Shown here in pieces: positions 1 through 7,534 of a stretch of 64,000 bases of DNA (position 1 is its first letter; each line of letters starts with the position of its first letter). Both the position numbers and the translations under genes were made by a program. The notes beneath the pieces were generated by a model, which worked only from the letters and a program-made list of their open reading frames with translations, did not search any database and had not been told where the DNA came from. Source of the DNA: Kibdelosporangium sp. MJ126-NF4 (lineage in GTDB: Bacteria; Actinomycetota; Actinomycetes; Mycobacteriales; Pseudonocardiaceae); assembly GCF_000826545.1 (NCBI RefSeq), contig NZ_CDME01000006.1:527063-591062 (forward strand), written 5' to 3'.

Positions 1-143
1 AGGTGGCGGTGGTAGAGCAGCGCCGAATCACTGGAGAACCCCTCGACACCCATCAGCTCTTCGGCGTAGAGCGACCCGTCCGGTGCGCGGAACTGGGTGT
101 GCCTCTTTCGGGGGATTTCACCCACGCTTCGGTAGTAAGGCAT
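1..143 (-). CDS. hmgA: Homogentisate 1,2-dioxygenase, N-terminal fragment
   Basis: Only the first 47 codons lie in the window; the gene runs off the left edge. The ATG is at 143 and the protein begins MPYYRSVGEIPRKRHTQF, followed by a stretch with GVEGFSSDSALLYH, the characteristic start of actinobacterial homogentisate dioxygenases. The enzyme is a cytoplasmic iron dioxygenase that opens the ring of homogentisate to maleylacetoacetate in tyrosine and phenylalanine breakdown. It is divergent from the fahA operon, which carries out the last step of the same pathway, and shares a 58 bp promoter region with it. That context supports the call even though no catalytic residue is visible in this fragment. 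Confidence 0.88.
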   Translation of the reverse strand, partial: MPYYRSVGEIPRKRHTQFRAPDGSLYAEELMGVEGFSSDSALLYHRH

Positions 144-154
144 GGTAACTCCTG

Positions 155-171
155 TGTCCGGATAGCGGACA
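155..171. promoter_or_regulatory. IclR-type operator between hmgA and the fahA operon
   Basis: The sequence TGTCCGGATAGCGGACA is a perfect 6-bp inverted repeat (TGTCCG / CGGACA) around a 5-bp spacer. It lies 12 bp upstream of the hmgA start and 31 bp upstream of the GTG of the next gene. Short TGTCCG-type palindromes are typical of operators bound by IclR-family proteins. An IclR gene closes the adjacent operon, so autoregulation and joint control of both transcripts is the natural inference. Confidence 0.6.
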
Positions 172-201
172 TTTTTGTTCAGTTGCCGGTACGCTACTAG
201 C

Positions 202-1077
202 GTGTCAGCCGTGTCAAGCGCAGTCGAACTCCCGCCGCCCGGCCCTCGAGGTGTTCCGCCCCTGCTCGCGAGGCTTGTCGACGACGCCGCCCTGTTCCCT
301 CCAGGCAACGCAGCGATGCCCGACGCGATCGCCGCGCACCTGGAGATGCGGTCGTCGAACCGGGCCGCGGTCATGGGTCTCTTCCTGTGTCCGGCGTCCC
401 GGTTGCCGGAGCTGATCACCGAGCTGATCAAGGCCCGGCCGGTCAAGCCCGTAGCACTCTCCCTGGTGATCGACACCGGCCTCGGTGGCGTGCCCAAGGC
501 GCTGTCCATCGTCGAATCGCGCACCGAGCTGCTCGCACTGCGAATGGTCGAGATGCCGGCGCCGTCCGACGTCGACGACCAGTGGCTCGAGCGAGTCTCC
601 GAGTTCGTGCCAGAGGACGTCATCCGCGTCATCGAGCCGCGCCGAGGCGGCCCGGACTGGCTGGAGAGCATCCGCAGGGTCGCCGTACACGGCAGCTGGC
701 CCAAGCTGCGCTGCGGCGGGCTGAGCCAGCAGGCCTTCCCGACCGTCGAGGAGATCTCCGACTTCCTGTCGGTGGTCAGCACGGGTGGCGTGTCGTTCAA
801 GGCAACGGCCGGTCTGCACAACGCGGTCCGGCACACGGACGACGAGACCGGATTCACCCACCACGGCTTCCTCAACCTGCTCGTGGCCACCTCCCGGTCA
901 CTGTCCGGCGGGGACGTCCACGAGGCCCTGAACAGCACGGACTCCGAGGCTCTCGCCAAGGAGGCCAGTGAGCTGTCCGAGGCGGCCTCGCACGCGGTCC
1001 GTGGTGTCTTCGCGTCCTACGGCTCGTGCTCGCTGGCCGAGCCGGTCGCCGACTTGGAACAACTGGGGTTGCTGTGA
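202..1077 (+). CDS. Uncharacterised protein coupled to fumarylacetoacetase
   Basis: This encodes a cytoplasmic protein of 291 residues with no signal peptide or membrane segment. I do not recognise a named family. The start is taken as GTG 202, with GTG 211 as an alternative, because the divergent operator ends at 171. Alternating strand-like and helix-like segments (for example PKLRCGG and VSFKATAGLHNAVRH) look compatible with a TIM-barrel-like fold, but that is an impression only. The stop overlaps the start of fahA in a GTGA arrangement, so the two are translationally coupled and the protein probably serves homogentisate or tyrosine degradation. No maleylacetoacetate isomerase gene is visible here, so it could fill that gap or be accessory. 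Confidence 0.75.
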   Translation: MSAVSSAVELPPPGPRGVPPLLARLVDDAALFPPGNAAMPDAIAAHLEMRSSNRAAVMGLFLCPASRLPELITELIKARPVKPVALSLVIDTGLGGVPKALSIVESRTELLALRMVEMPAPSDVDDQWLERVSEFVPEDVIRVIEPRRGGPDWLESIRRVAVHGSWPKLRCGGLSQQAFPTVEEISDFLSVVSTGGVSFKATAGLHNAVRHTDDETGFTHHGFLNLLVATSRSLSGGDVHEALNSTDSEALAKEASELSEAASHAVRGVFASYGSCSLAEPVADLEQLGLL

Positions 1078-2246
1078 CGTGGGTTCAGGACGAGGCCTTC
1101 AGTGCCGACCAGCCGTTCGGTCCGCAGACGCTGCCCTACGGCGTGGTGGACGGCCAGATCGCGGTGCGACTCGGCGACCAGGCGTTGCCACTGCGGCCGA
1201 TCGCCGAAAGCTTCGGTGAGCACGCCGACCTGGTCGCGGCCGACTCACTGAACCCGCTGCTCGCGGCGGGCAGACAGGCGTGGACGGATGTCCGGGCCCG
1301 GTTGACCGAGCTCACGCAGGCATCAGCCACGCCGAAGGGCGCCGCGCTGGTGCCGTTGGGCAACCCGGTCCTGCCGTTCACGGTCGCCGACTACGTGGAC
1401 TTCTACTCGTCGAAGTACCACGCCGAGAACGTCGGGCGGATCTTCCGGCCCAACGACGATCCGTTGCTGCCCAACTGGACTCACCTGCCGGTCGGCTACC
1501 ACGGCCGCGCGGGGACCATCGTCGTGTCGGGCACGCCCGTCGAACGGCCACACGGCCAGCGGCGGGGCCAGCAGGGGCCGACGTTCGGGCCGTCGCAGCG
1601 GCTGGACATCGAGGCCGAGGTCGGGTTCGTCTGCGGCGGGCCGGTCACCGGCCGTGTACCGGTGTCGTCGGCCGCGGACCACGTGTTCGGCGTCGTGCTC
1701 GTCAACGACTGGTCCGCGCGTGACATCCAGGCGTGGGAGTACCAGCCGCTCGGGCCGTTCCTCGGCAAGTCGTTCGCCACGTCCGTCTCCGGGTGGGTCA
1801 CTCCGCTCGACGCGTTCTCGGCCGCGCGTGTGCACACGCCGCCGCGTACCCACCCGGTGCTGGACTACCTGGTCGAGGACCAGCCATGGGGTCTTGAACT
1901 GCTGCTTGAGGTCGACTGGAACGGCTCGATCGTGTCCCGGCCGCAGTTCGCGAACATGTTCTACTCGTTCGCCCAGCAGCTGGCGCACATGACCGTGAAC
2001 GGCGCGACCGTGCGGCCCGGCGACCTGTTCGCCTCGGGCACGGTGTCCGGCCCGGAACGCGACCAGCTGGGCTGCTTCCTGGAGATGAGCTGGGGCGGGC
2101 GGGACAAGATCGCGCTGCTCGGCGGCGAGAAGCGAACGTTCCTGGAGGATCACGACACCGTGCGGATCACCGCGACCGCGCCGGGCCCGGACGGCTCGGT
2201 CATCGGGCTCGCGGAGGTCGTCGGCACTGTGTCACCCGCGTCATGA
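1074..2246 (+). CDS. fahA: Fumarylacetoacetase
   Basis: The product of 390 residues hydrolyses fumarylacetoacetate to fumarate and acetoacetate, the last step of the homogentisate pathway. Family signatures are clear: DFYSSKYHAENVGRIF carries the catalytic histidine region, then LLPNWTHLPVGYHGR, then VNDWSARDIQAWEYQPLGPF with metal-binding acidic residues, and FASGTVSGPERDQLGCFLE near the C-terminus. Length matches the family. The GTG start at 1074 overlaps the upstream stop, and the stop overlaps the ATG of the IclR gene, so three genes are co-translated. Expression is probably under the IclR operator at 155-171. Confidence 0.95.
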   Translation: MTWVQDEAFSADQPFGPQTLPYGVVDGQIAVRLGDQALPLRPIAESFGEHADLVAADSLNPLLAAGRQAWTDVRARLTELTQASATPKGAALVPLGNPVLPFTVADYVDFYSSKYHAENVGRIFRPNDDPLLPNWTHLPVGYHGRAGTIVVSGTPVERPHGQRRGQQGPTFGPSQRLDIEAEVGFVCGGPVTGRVPVSSAADHVFGVVLVNDWSARDIQAWEYQPLGPFLGKSFATSVSGWVTPLDAFSAARVHTPPRTHPVLDYLVEDQPWGLELLLEVDWNGSIVSRPQFANMFYSFAQQLAHMTVNGATVRPGDLFASGTVSGPERDQLGCFLEMSWGGRDKIALLGGEKRTFLEDHDTVRITATAPGPDGSVIGLAEVVGTVSPAS

Positions 2247-2890
2247 CCTCGCCGGGCGTGCACGGCAAAGAGAGCTCCCTGACGCTCGACCGCGGGCTGG
2301 CGCTGCTGCAGGCAGTCGCCGACTCCGAGTCGGAGGCGCCGACCATCAGCGACCTCGCCGCCGCGATCGGCGCCAGCCGCGCGGCGGTGTACCGGCTGCT
2401 CGTGCCTTTGCAGGCACGTGGGTTGGTGCGTCGGGAGGGCTCACGTGTACGCCTCGGCCTAGGTCTGTTGCGGCTGTCCGCGCGTGTCCTGCCGCAACTG
2501 CGGCACGCCGCGTTGCCCGCGTTGCGTGAGCTCGCCGAGTCGATCGGCGCGACCGCTCACCTGACGGTCGCCGACGGCGACGAGGCGCAAGCCGTCGCCG
2601 TCGTCGAGCCGTCGTGGACGGCGTATCACGTCGCCTACCGCGTCGGGACACGTCATTCGCTGCATAAGGGCGCGTCCGGCAAGGCCATCCTGTTGCCGTT
2701 CGAGGGGCCCGAGTGGGTGTCCACGTCCGGTGAGCTGCAGGCCGGTGCGTTTGGCATCGCCGCGCCCGTGCGTGGTGTGTCGGGGCTGCGGGCCAGCGTC
2801 GGCGTGGTCACTTTTGAACGTCTGCACGCGGAGGTTGTGGGCCCGCAGGTTGTGCGGACGGCTGCCGAGGTGGCCGTTGCGTTGCGATGA
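2243..2890 (+). CDS. IclR-family transcriptional regulator of the homogentisate genes
   Basis: This is a DNA-binding regulator of 215 residues. A winged helix-turn-helix spans roughly residues 10-75 (TLDRGLALLQAVADSE, then ISDLAAAIGASRAAVYRLL). An effector domain follows but is shorter than usual for IclR proteins, which are typically about 250 residues. The ATG at 2243 overlaps the fahA stop. The gene is last in the operon that faces hmgA, so it most likely senses a pathway intermediate such as homogentisate and controls both transcripts through the palindrome at 155-171. IclR proteins do this for hmg genes in Pseudomonas. The 3' end overlaps the convergent exporter gene by 83 bp. Confidence 0.88.
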   Translation: MTSPGVHGKESSLTLDRGLALLQAVADSESEAPTISDLAAAIGASRAAVYRLLVPLQARGLVRREGSRVRLGLGLLRLSARVLPQLRHAALPALRELAESIGATAHLTVADGDEAQAVAVVEPSWTAYHVAYRVGTRHSLHKGASGKAILLPFEGPEWVSTSGELQAGAFGIAAPVRGVSGLRASVGVVTFERLHAEVVGPQVVRTAAEVAVALR

Positions 2891-3995
2891 CGGCCGGTAT
2901 GGCCGCCGCTGAGATCACCGCCAGCGTCAGCCACAACGGTGCCGTGCCGAGCGTCAGCAGGCCTGTGAGCAGTCCAGGACCGATCGCGGTGGAAAGACCC
3001 CAGGAAAGCTGGAACAGGGCGCTGGCGCGGCCCTGAGCCTGTTTTGGTGCCGCGTCCGCGGCAGCTGCCGTGGACAGCGGACTGAACAAGCACTCGGCGA
3101 CCGACATCACCGCACTCGTCACCACGATCACTGCGACGGTCGGGAAGACCGCGAGAGTGGCGAAACTCGCGGCGAACAGCCCTGCCGCGACGACCATGCC
3201 GATGCGTCGCGAGAACCGCTCGGCGAGCCGCAGCACCGGCTCCTGGGCGACGACGTAGACCACCATCCCGGTGACCATCGCGGCGGTCACCGCCCACGGC
3301 GGCTGGTGCAGCACGTTGACGACCACCAGGGGCAACACCGCGAACTTGCCGACACTGGCCAGGCAGAACAGGACCTGCGTCGCGCAGATGGCAACGTAGC
3401 GCCGGTCGCGCAGGACGATCGGCCAGCCCGCCTTCGTACTCGCCTCGACGGGGGTCGGGATGCCGAGGATGATCACTCCGGCGAGTCCGAGCAGTGCCGC
3501 GGTCGAGTAGTTCACGACGTTGTAGATCGTCGGGTCGGCGACGTCGGGCATGATCCCGATCAGCGCCGAGCCCAGGCCGAACCCGGCGAACCGGCCGATC
3601 GACTGACGGCCGAGCAACCGTTCGACGTCCCGCTCACCTGTGCTGACGGCCTTCGCGAAAGGGGCGTTCGACGTCCAGAACAGACGGTCCCCGACGCTCA
3701 GCACGGCCGCGACCGCGATCGCCTCGGCGATCGTGTCGGTCTGCGGGTAGTAGGCGAACCCGGCCAGTCGCACCACATTGGACGCGAACACCAGCTTGGC
3801 CGGACCGATCCGGTCGAGCAGCATCCCGACCGCCGGGCCGACGGTTACGCCGATCAGGCTGCCGACGGTCACACTCAACCCGGCCTGGACCTGGCTCATG
3901 TGCTGGGCGTTGACCAGGAACAACAGCGCGAACGGCGGCCACACGCCGGACGCAGTCGAATCGATGATGGACGCGACTGCGAACCGCGTGCGCAC
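2808..3995 (-). CDS. Major facilitator superfamily transporter
   Basis: The integral membrane protein of 395 residues has about twelve hydrophobic segments in two halves. A loop with MLLDRIGPAKLVFASNVVR between segments 2 and 3 is typical of MFS drug/metabolite exporters. The start is GTG 3995, preceded by a GGGGGCTCC-like ribosome site. It lies 11 bp after the stop of the Tat-exported protein gene, so the two probably share a transcript. The substrate cannot be told from sequence. The hydrophilic, proline-rich C-terminal tail lies in the 83 bp that overlap the convergent IclR gene, so the true stop position deserves a check. Confidence 0.85.
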   Translation of the reverse strand: MRTRFAVASIIDSTASGVWPPFALLFLVNAQHMSQVQAGLSVTVGSLIGVTVGPAVGMLLDRIGPAKLVFASNVVRLAGFAYYPQTDTIAEAIAVAAVLSVGDRLFWTSNAPFAKAVSTGERDVERLLGRQSIGRFAGFGLGSALIGIMPDVADPTIYNVVNYSTAALLGLAGVIILGIPTPVEASTKAGWPIVLRDRRYVAICATQVLFCLASVGKFAVLPLVVVNVLHQPPWAVTAAMVTGMVVYVVAQEPVLRLAERFSRRIGMVVAAGLFAASFATLAVFPTVAVIVVTSAVMSVAECLFSPLSTAAAADAAPKQAQGRASALFQLSWGLSTAIGPGLLTGLLTLGTAPLWLTLAVISAAAIPAVIATQRPPRQPSAQPAGPQPPRADVQK

Positions 3996-4006
3996 GGCGG
4001 AGCCCC

Positions 4007-4903
4007 CTACTCCTCGACTGCTGCTCCCACCAGCGTAATCAGGGCGTCACGCGAGATTCGGGAACCGTCCCACTGGGCGGTGAACCGGGTGACCAGGCCC
4101 TGCCTGTCCAGTTCGAGCGCCGCGATGCCGCGCCGAACCGGGCCTTCGGCTGTCCACTCGTAACCGCCGTTGAGCACATGCCGGACGCGGGTGCCCTGGC
4201 CGATGTACGGCAGGTTCGCCTTGCTGAGGAACCGGACCACGCTGCGGTGCCCGACGACCTGGACGTGCGTCGGCAGATCCTCGAACACGGCGTCCTCGGC
4301 GAAGAACTCGGCCGCCGCCGGGACGTCCTTCGCCCGCAACGCGCCCGCGAGACCGTTGGCCACGCGTTGGGCCAGCGGTGACGCCTCGCCCGCGGTCGAC
4401 TCCCGGAAGTCCGCGGGGAACTGCTCCTCGGGCAGTTTCATCTTCTCGAAATCGGCGGTGCCGAAGTTGCGGCCGTTGAAGTAGTCGACCCAGCGGACGA
4501 TCTTCCCGTCCAGCACGTTGACCGCACCCAACGCGCGGATCTCGCCGGGGCCGAACATCCCGGCGGTGTCGGTCATGAACACGACCGCGCTCTGCCCGTG
4601 ACCGACGATCTTGGTCGGATAGGACCGCGCGCCGGTCGGCCAGCCGGGCATGGCCTGCGCGAACGCGTCGTGCAGCTGCTGCCAGGACAGGTTGGCCCAG
4701 CCCAGTGCGGCGTCGATGTAGGTCGTGCTCGACCGGGAGAAGTAGCTCATCGTCCGGTCGAGGTCGCGATTCGTCTTGTCCCGCAGAAACGCGGTCAGGA
4801 ACGACTCGATCGAGTCGCCGCCGACGGCGTTCGCCGTTCCCGAAACGGGCACCAGGGCAGCGGCGGCAACTGAGGCGTGCAGGATGGTTCGTCTCGTGGC
4901 CAT
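4007..4903 (-). CDS. Tat-exported protein with two SnoaL/NTF2-like domains
   Basis: The 298-residue product starts at ATG 4903 with a twin-arginine signal (MATRRTILHAS, a hydrophobic stretch, then a TANA cleavage-like site near residue 26). Two NTF2-like or SnoaL-like alpha+beta domains follow: one about residues 28-170, with the DYFNGRNFG end typical of lipid- or polyketide-modifying cyclase-like folds, and one about 185-298. The domain fold is known to bind small hydrophobic ligands or act as a cyclase or isomerase; no specific reaction can be assigned. The gene is divergent from cydA, so its promoter region is shared with the DevR-box-like site at 4971-4990. Confidence 0.8.
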   Translation of the reverse strand: MATRRTILHASVAAAALVPVSGTANAVGGDSIESFLTAFLRDKTNRDLDRTMSYFSRSSTTYIDAALGWANLSWQQLHDAFAQAMPGWPTGARSYPTKIVGHGQSAVVFMTDTAGMFGPGEIRALGAVNVLDGKIVRWVDYFNGRNFGTADFEKMKLPEEQFPADFRESTAGEASPLAQRVANGLAGALRAKDVPAAAEFFAEDAVFEDLPTHVQVVGHRSVVRFLSKANLPYIGQGTRVRHVLNGGYEWTAEGPVRRGIAALELDRQGLVTRFTAQWDGSRISRDALITLVGAAVEE

Positions 4904-4970
4904 GAGGTCATCGTTCCCGGATCGGGCGAGGCCGTCGTCCCTGCATGTTGCTGTGTTCCACGCCTCAGCC

Positions 4971-4990
4971 GACGGGACCAAAGTCCCTGT
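4971..4990. promoter_or_regulatory. DevR (DosR)-box-like palindrome upstream of cydA
   Basis: The core GGGACCAAAGTCCC (4974-4987) is a GGGAC / GTCCC inverted repeat with a four-base AT-leaning spacer. The mycobacterial DevR box has the core GGGACTWWAGTCCC, so 13 of 14 positions fit. It lies about 55 bp before the cydA start and 68 bp before the divergent Tat-protein start. A DevS-like kinase is the last gene of the cyd operon and a DevR-like regulator faces it, which makes control of cydABDC by this pair likely. A possible extra half site, GGGGAC, follows at about 4995. Confidence 0.6.
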
Positions 4991-5044
4991 GAGAGGGGAC
5001 AAGCGCACCAAGAGAAAAATCTTCACCAGCCGCAGGATCGTGGT

Positions 5045-6517
5045 GTGGACGTTCTCGATCTGGCTCGGTGGCAGTTCGGCATCACCACCGTCTACCACTT
5101 CCTGATGGTCCCGCTGACGATCGGTCTCGCGATCCTCGTCGCCGGGATGCAGACGGCATGGGTACGCACCGGTGACGTGAAGTACCTGAAGATGACCAAG
5201 TTCTGGGGCAAGTTGATGCTGGTCAACTTCGCCATGGGGGTGGTCACCGGGATCGTGCAGGAGTTCCAGTTCGGGATGTCCTGGAGCGCGTACTCCCGGT
5301 TCGTCGGCGACGCGTTCGGCGCGCCGCTGGCGATGGAGGGGCTGCTCGCGTTCTTCGTCGAGTCCACCTTCCTCGGACTGTGGATCTTCGGCTGGGACAA
5401 GCTGCCGAAGAAGGTCCACCTGGCATGTGCGTGGGCGTTCTCGCTGGCCACGGTCGCGTCGGCGTACTTCATCCTGGCCGCCAACTCGTGGATGCAGCAC
5501 CCGGTCGGCGTCGAACTGGTCGACGGGAAGCCCCGGCTGACCTCGATCTGGGCGCTGCTGACCAACAACACCGCGCTCGCCGCGATCCCGCACACGATCA
5601 TCGGGTGCTTCGCCGTCGCCGGGGCGTTCCTGGTCGGCGTCGCCATCTGGCACCTCACGCGCCGCGACTCCGACAAGGCCGTGTGGCGGGCTTCGCTGAA
5701 GCTCGGCGGCGTGGTCGGGATGGTCTCGTTCGCGCTGCTCGCGGTGACCGGTGACATCCAGAGCAAGCTGATGTTCCAGCAGCAGCCGATGAAGATGGCC
5801 GCGGCGGAGGCGTTGTGCCACACCGAACAGCCCGCCGGGTTCTCGATATTCGCCTACGGCGACGTGACCCGGCCGGACTGCGAGGACGTCAAGTCGATCA
5901 CTGTGCCCGCGTTGCTGTCCTTCTTGGCGCACAGCGACTTCTCCAGCGAGGTCAAGGGTATCGACGACCTGGTCACCGAGTACAAGGCCAAGTACGGCGA
6001 GTTCTACCCGGTCGACCCGCAGCTCGGTGAGCTGTCCGGGCAGCCGATCGACTACGTGCCGAACCTGCCCGTCACGTACTGGGGCTTCCGGTTGATGATC
6101 GGCTTCGGGGCGTTGGCCGCCTTGGCCGCGGCGGCGGCGTTGTGGCTGACCCGCGGCGGGCGGATGCCCACGTCACCGTGGTTCCGGCGGGCGGCTCTTG
6201 CCGGAATCGCGACACCGTTCCTCGCCAACAGTTTCGGCTGGATCTTCACGGAAATGGGACGCCAGCCGTTCGTGGTCGTGCCGAATCCCACCGGTGTCGA
6301 CGGGGTGTGGATGTTCACCGCGCGTGGCGTTTCCGGGTTGACCACGGGAGAAGTGCTGACCTCGTTGATTGTGCTGACGCTCGTGTACGCGGCGTTGGCC
6401 GTGCTGGAGGTGTTCCTGTTGCGTCGTTACGCCCGAGCCGGAATCGCCGGGGTGATGCCACCGGACAAACCGGCGGCGGATCAGCAGAAGTCCGACGAAC
6501 TCGCCTTCGCCTACTAG
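5045..6517 (+). CDS. cydA: Cytochrome bd quinol oxidase subunit I
   Basis: The 490-residue membrane subunit carries the haems of the high-affinity terminal oxidase, which reduces oxygen to water at low oxygen tension. The GTG at 5045 gives the family start VDVLDLARWQFGITTVYHF, with the haem-ligand histidine after the tyrosine, and has an AGGA site 7 nt upstream. KLMLVNFAMGVVTGIVQEFQFG and the later AANSWMQHPVG block are hallmark CydA segments, as is GWIFTEMGRQPF near the end. The cydB ATG follows 9 bp after the stop. A DevR-box-like site upstream suggests induction under hypoxia. Confidence 0.97.
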   Translation: MDVLDLARWQFGITTVYHFLMVPLTIGLAILVAGMQTAWVRTGDVKYLKMTKFWGKLMLVNFAMGVVTGIVQEFQFGMSWSAYSRFVGDAFGAPLAMEGLLAFFVESTFLGLWIFGWDKLPKKVHLACAWAFSLATVASAYFILAANSWMQHPVGVELVDGKPRLTSIWALLTNNTALAAIPHTIIGCFAVAGAFLVGVAIWHLTRRDSDKAVWRASLKLGGVVGMVSFALLAVTGDIQSKLMFQQQPMKMAAAEALCHTEQPAGFSIFAYGDVTRPDCEDVKSITVPALLSFLAHSDFSSEVKGIDDLVTEYKAKYGEFYPVDPQLGELSGQPIDYVPNLPVTYWGFRLMIGFGALAALAAAAALWLTRGGRMPTSPWFRRAALAGIATPFLANSFGWIFTEMGRQPFVVVPNPTGVDGVWMFTARGVSGLTTGEVLTSLIVLTLVYAALAVLEVFLLRRYARAGIAGVMPPDKPAADQQKSDELAFAY

Positions 6518-6526
6518 GAGTCTGCA

Positions 6527-7534
6527 ATGGACCTGGCACTCGTCTGGTTTCTGGTCATCGCCTTCTTCTGGCTGGGATACCTGTTCCTGGAAGGCTTCGA
6601 TTTCGGCGTCGGAATGCTGCTGCCGGTGCTGGCCCGCGACGAGACCGAACGGCGCGTGATGGTGAACACCATCGGCCCGGTGTGGGACGGCAACGAGGTG
6701 TGGCTCATTGTGGCCGTCGGTGCGACCTTCGCGGCTTTCCCAGGCTGGTACGCGACCTTGCTGAGCGCCGCGTACCTGCCCTTGCTCGCGGTACTCGTCG
6801 GACTGATCGGACGGGGTGTGGCCTTCGAGTACCGCGGCAAGGTGGATTCGGTGCGGTGGCGGCGAAACTGGGACAGGGTGATCGTCATCGGTTCCTGGCT
6901 GCCCGCGCTGGGCGTCGGCCTGCTGCTGTCGTGGAACGTCCTCGGGCTGCCCATTGACGCGGCCGGTAATCGGGTCGGGTCGCCGTTCGCGTCGATCCAG
7001 TGGGAAACCCTGCTCGGCGCGCTCGCGATCGTAGGTTTCTCGCTCGTGCACGGGGCCGTGTTCGTGGCGTTGAAAACTGAAGGGGATATACGGTCGCGGG
7101 CGCGCCGTCTGGCCATGCGAATCGGGCCGGTGGCGCTGCTTCCGTTGCTGGGTTTGCTGTTGGTCGTGCAGATGCGTGCCGGTTCATCGTGGACGTGGCT
7201 CGTGGTCGGACTGGTTGTCATCGCGGCGATTCTCGCGCTGGTTTTCCTGTCCGCCGAGCGCGAGGGCCGTGCTTTCGCGCTGATGGCGCTGGTCATCGTC
7301 GGCGCGGTTGTCGCCCTGTTCGGCGCGCTGTACCCGAACGTCGTTCCGTCCACTGTAGACTCTGCGTTCTCGCTGACGATCGAGGCGACGGCGTCCAGCC
7401 CGTACACGCTGAAAGTGATGACGTGGATCGCCGGGCTCGGCGCACCGGCGGTGCTGGTCTACCAGGGCTGGACATATTGGGTGTTCCGCAAACGAATCGG
7501 CACGAGGCACATTCCACCGGTGCGTGTGCCATGA
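6527..7534 (+). CDS. cydB: Cytochrome bd quinol oxidase subunit II
   Basis: This 335-residue integral membrane partner of CydA begins MDLALVWFLVIAFFWLGYLF and continues with LEGFDFGVGML, the conserved CydB opening. About eight or nine membrane segments follow, and GPVWDGNEVWL is another family hallmark. An AGGAG ribosome site formed by the end of cydA lies 6 bp before the ATG. The stop overlaps the cydDC start in ATGA, so all three genes are coupled. Confidence 0.96.
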   Translation: MDLALVWFLVIAFFWLGYLFLEGFDFGVGMLLPVLARDETERRVMVNTIGPVWDGNEVWLIVAVGATFAAFPGWYATLLSAAYLPLLAVLVGLIGRGVAFEYRGKVDSVRWRRNWDRVIVIGSWLPALGVGLLLSWNVLGLPIDAAGNRVGSPFASIQWETLLGALAIVGFSLVHGAVFVALKTEGDIRSRARRLAMRIGPVALLPLLGLLLVVQMRAGSSWTWLVVGLVVIAAILALVFLSAEREGRAFALMALVIVGAVVALFGALYPNVVPSTVDSAFSLTIEATASSPYTLKVMTWIAGLGAPAVLVYQGWTYWVFRKRIGTRHIPPVRVP

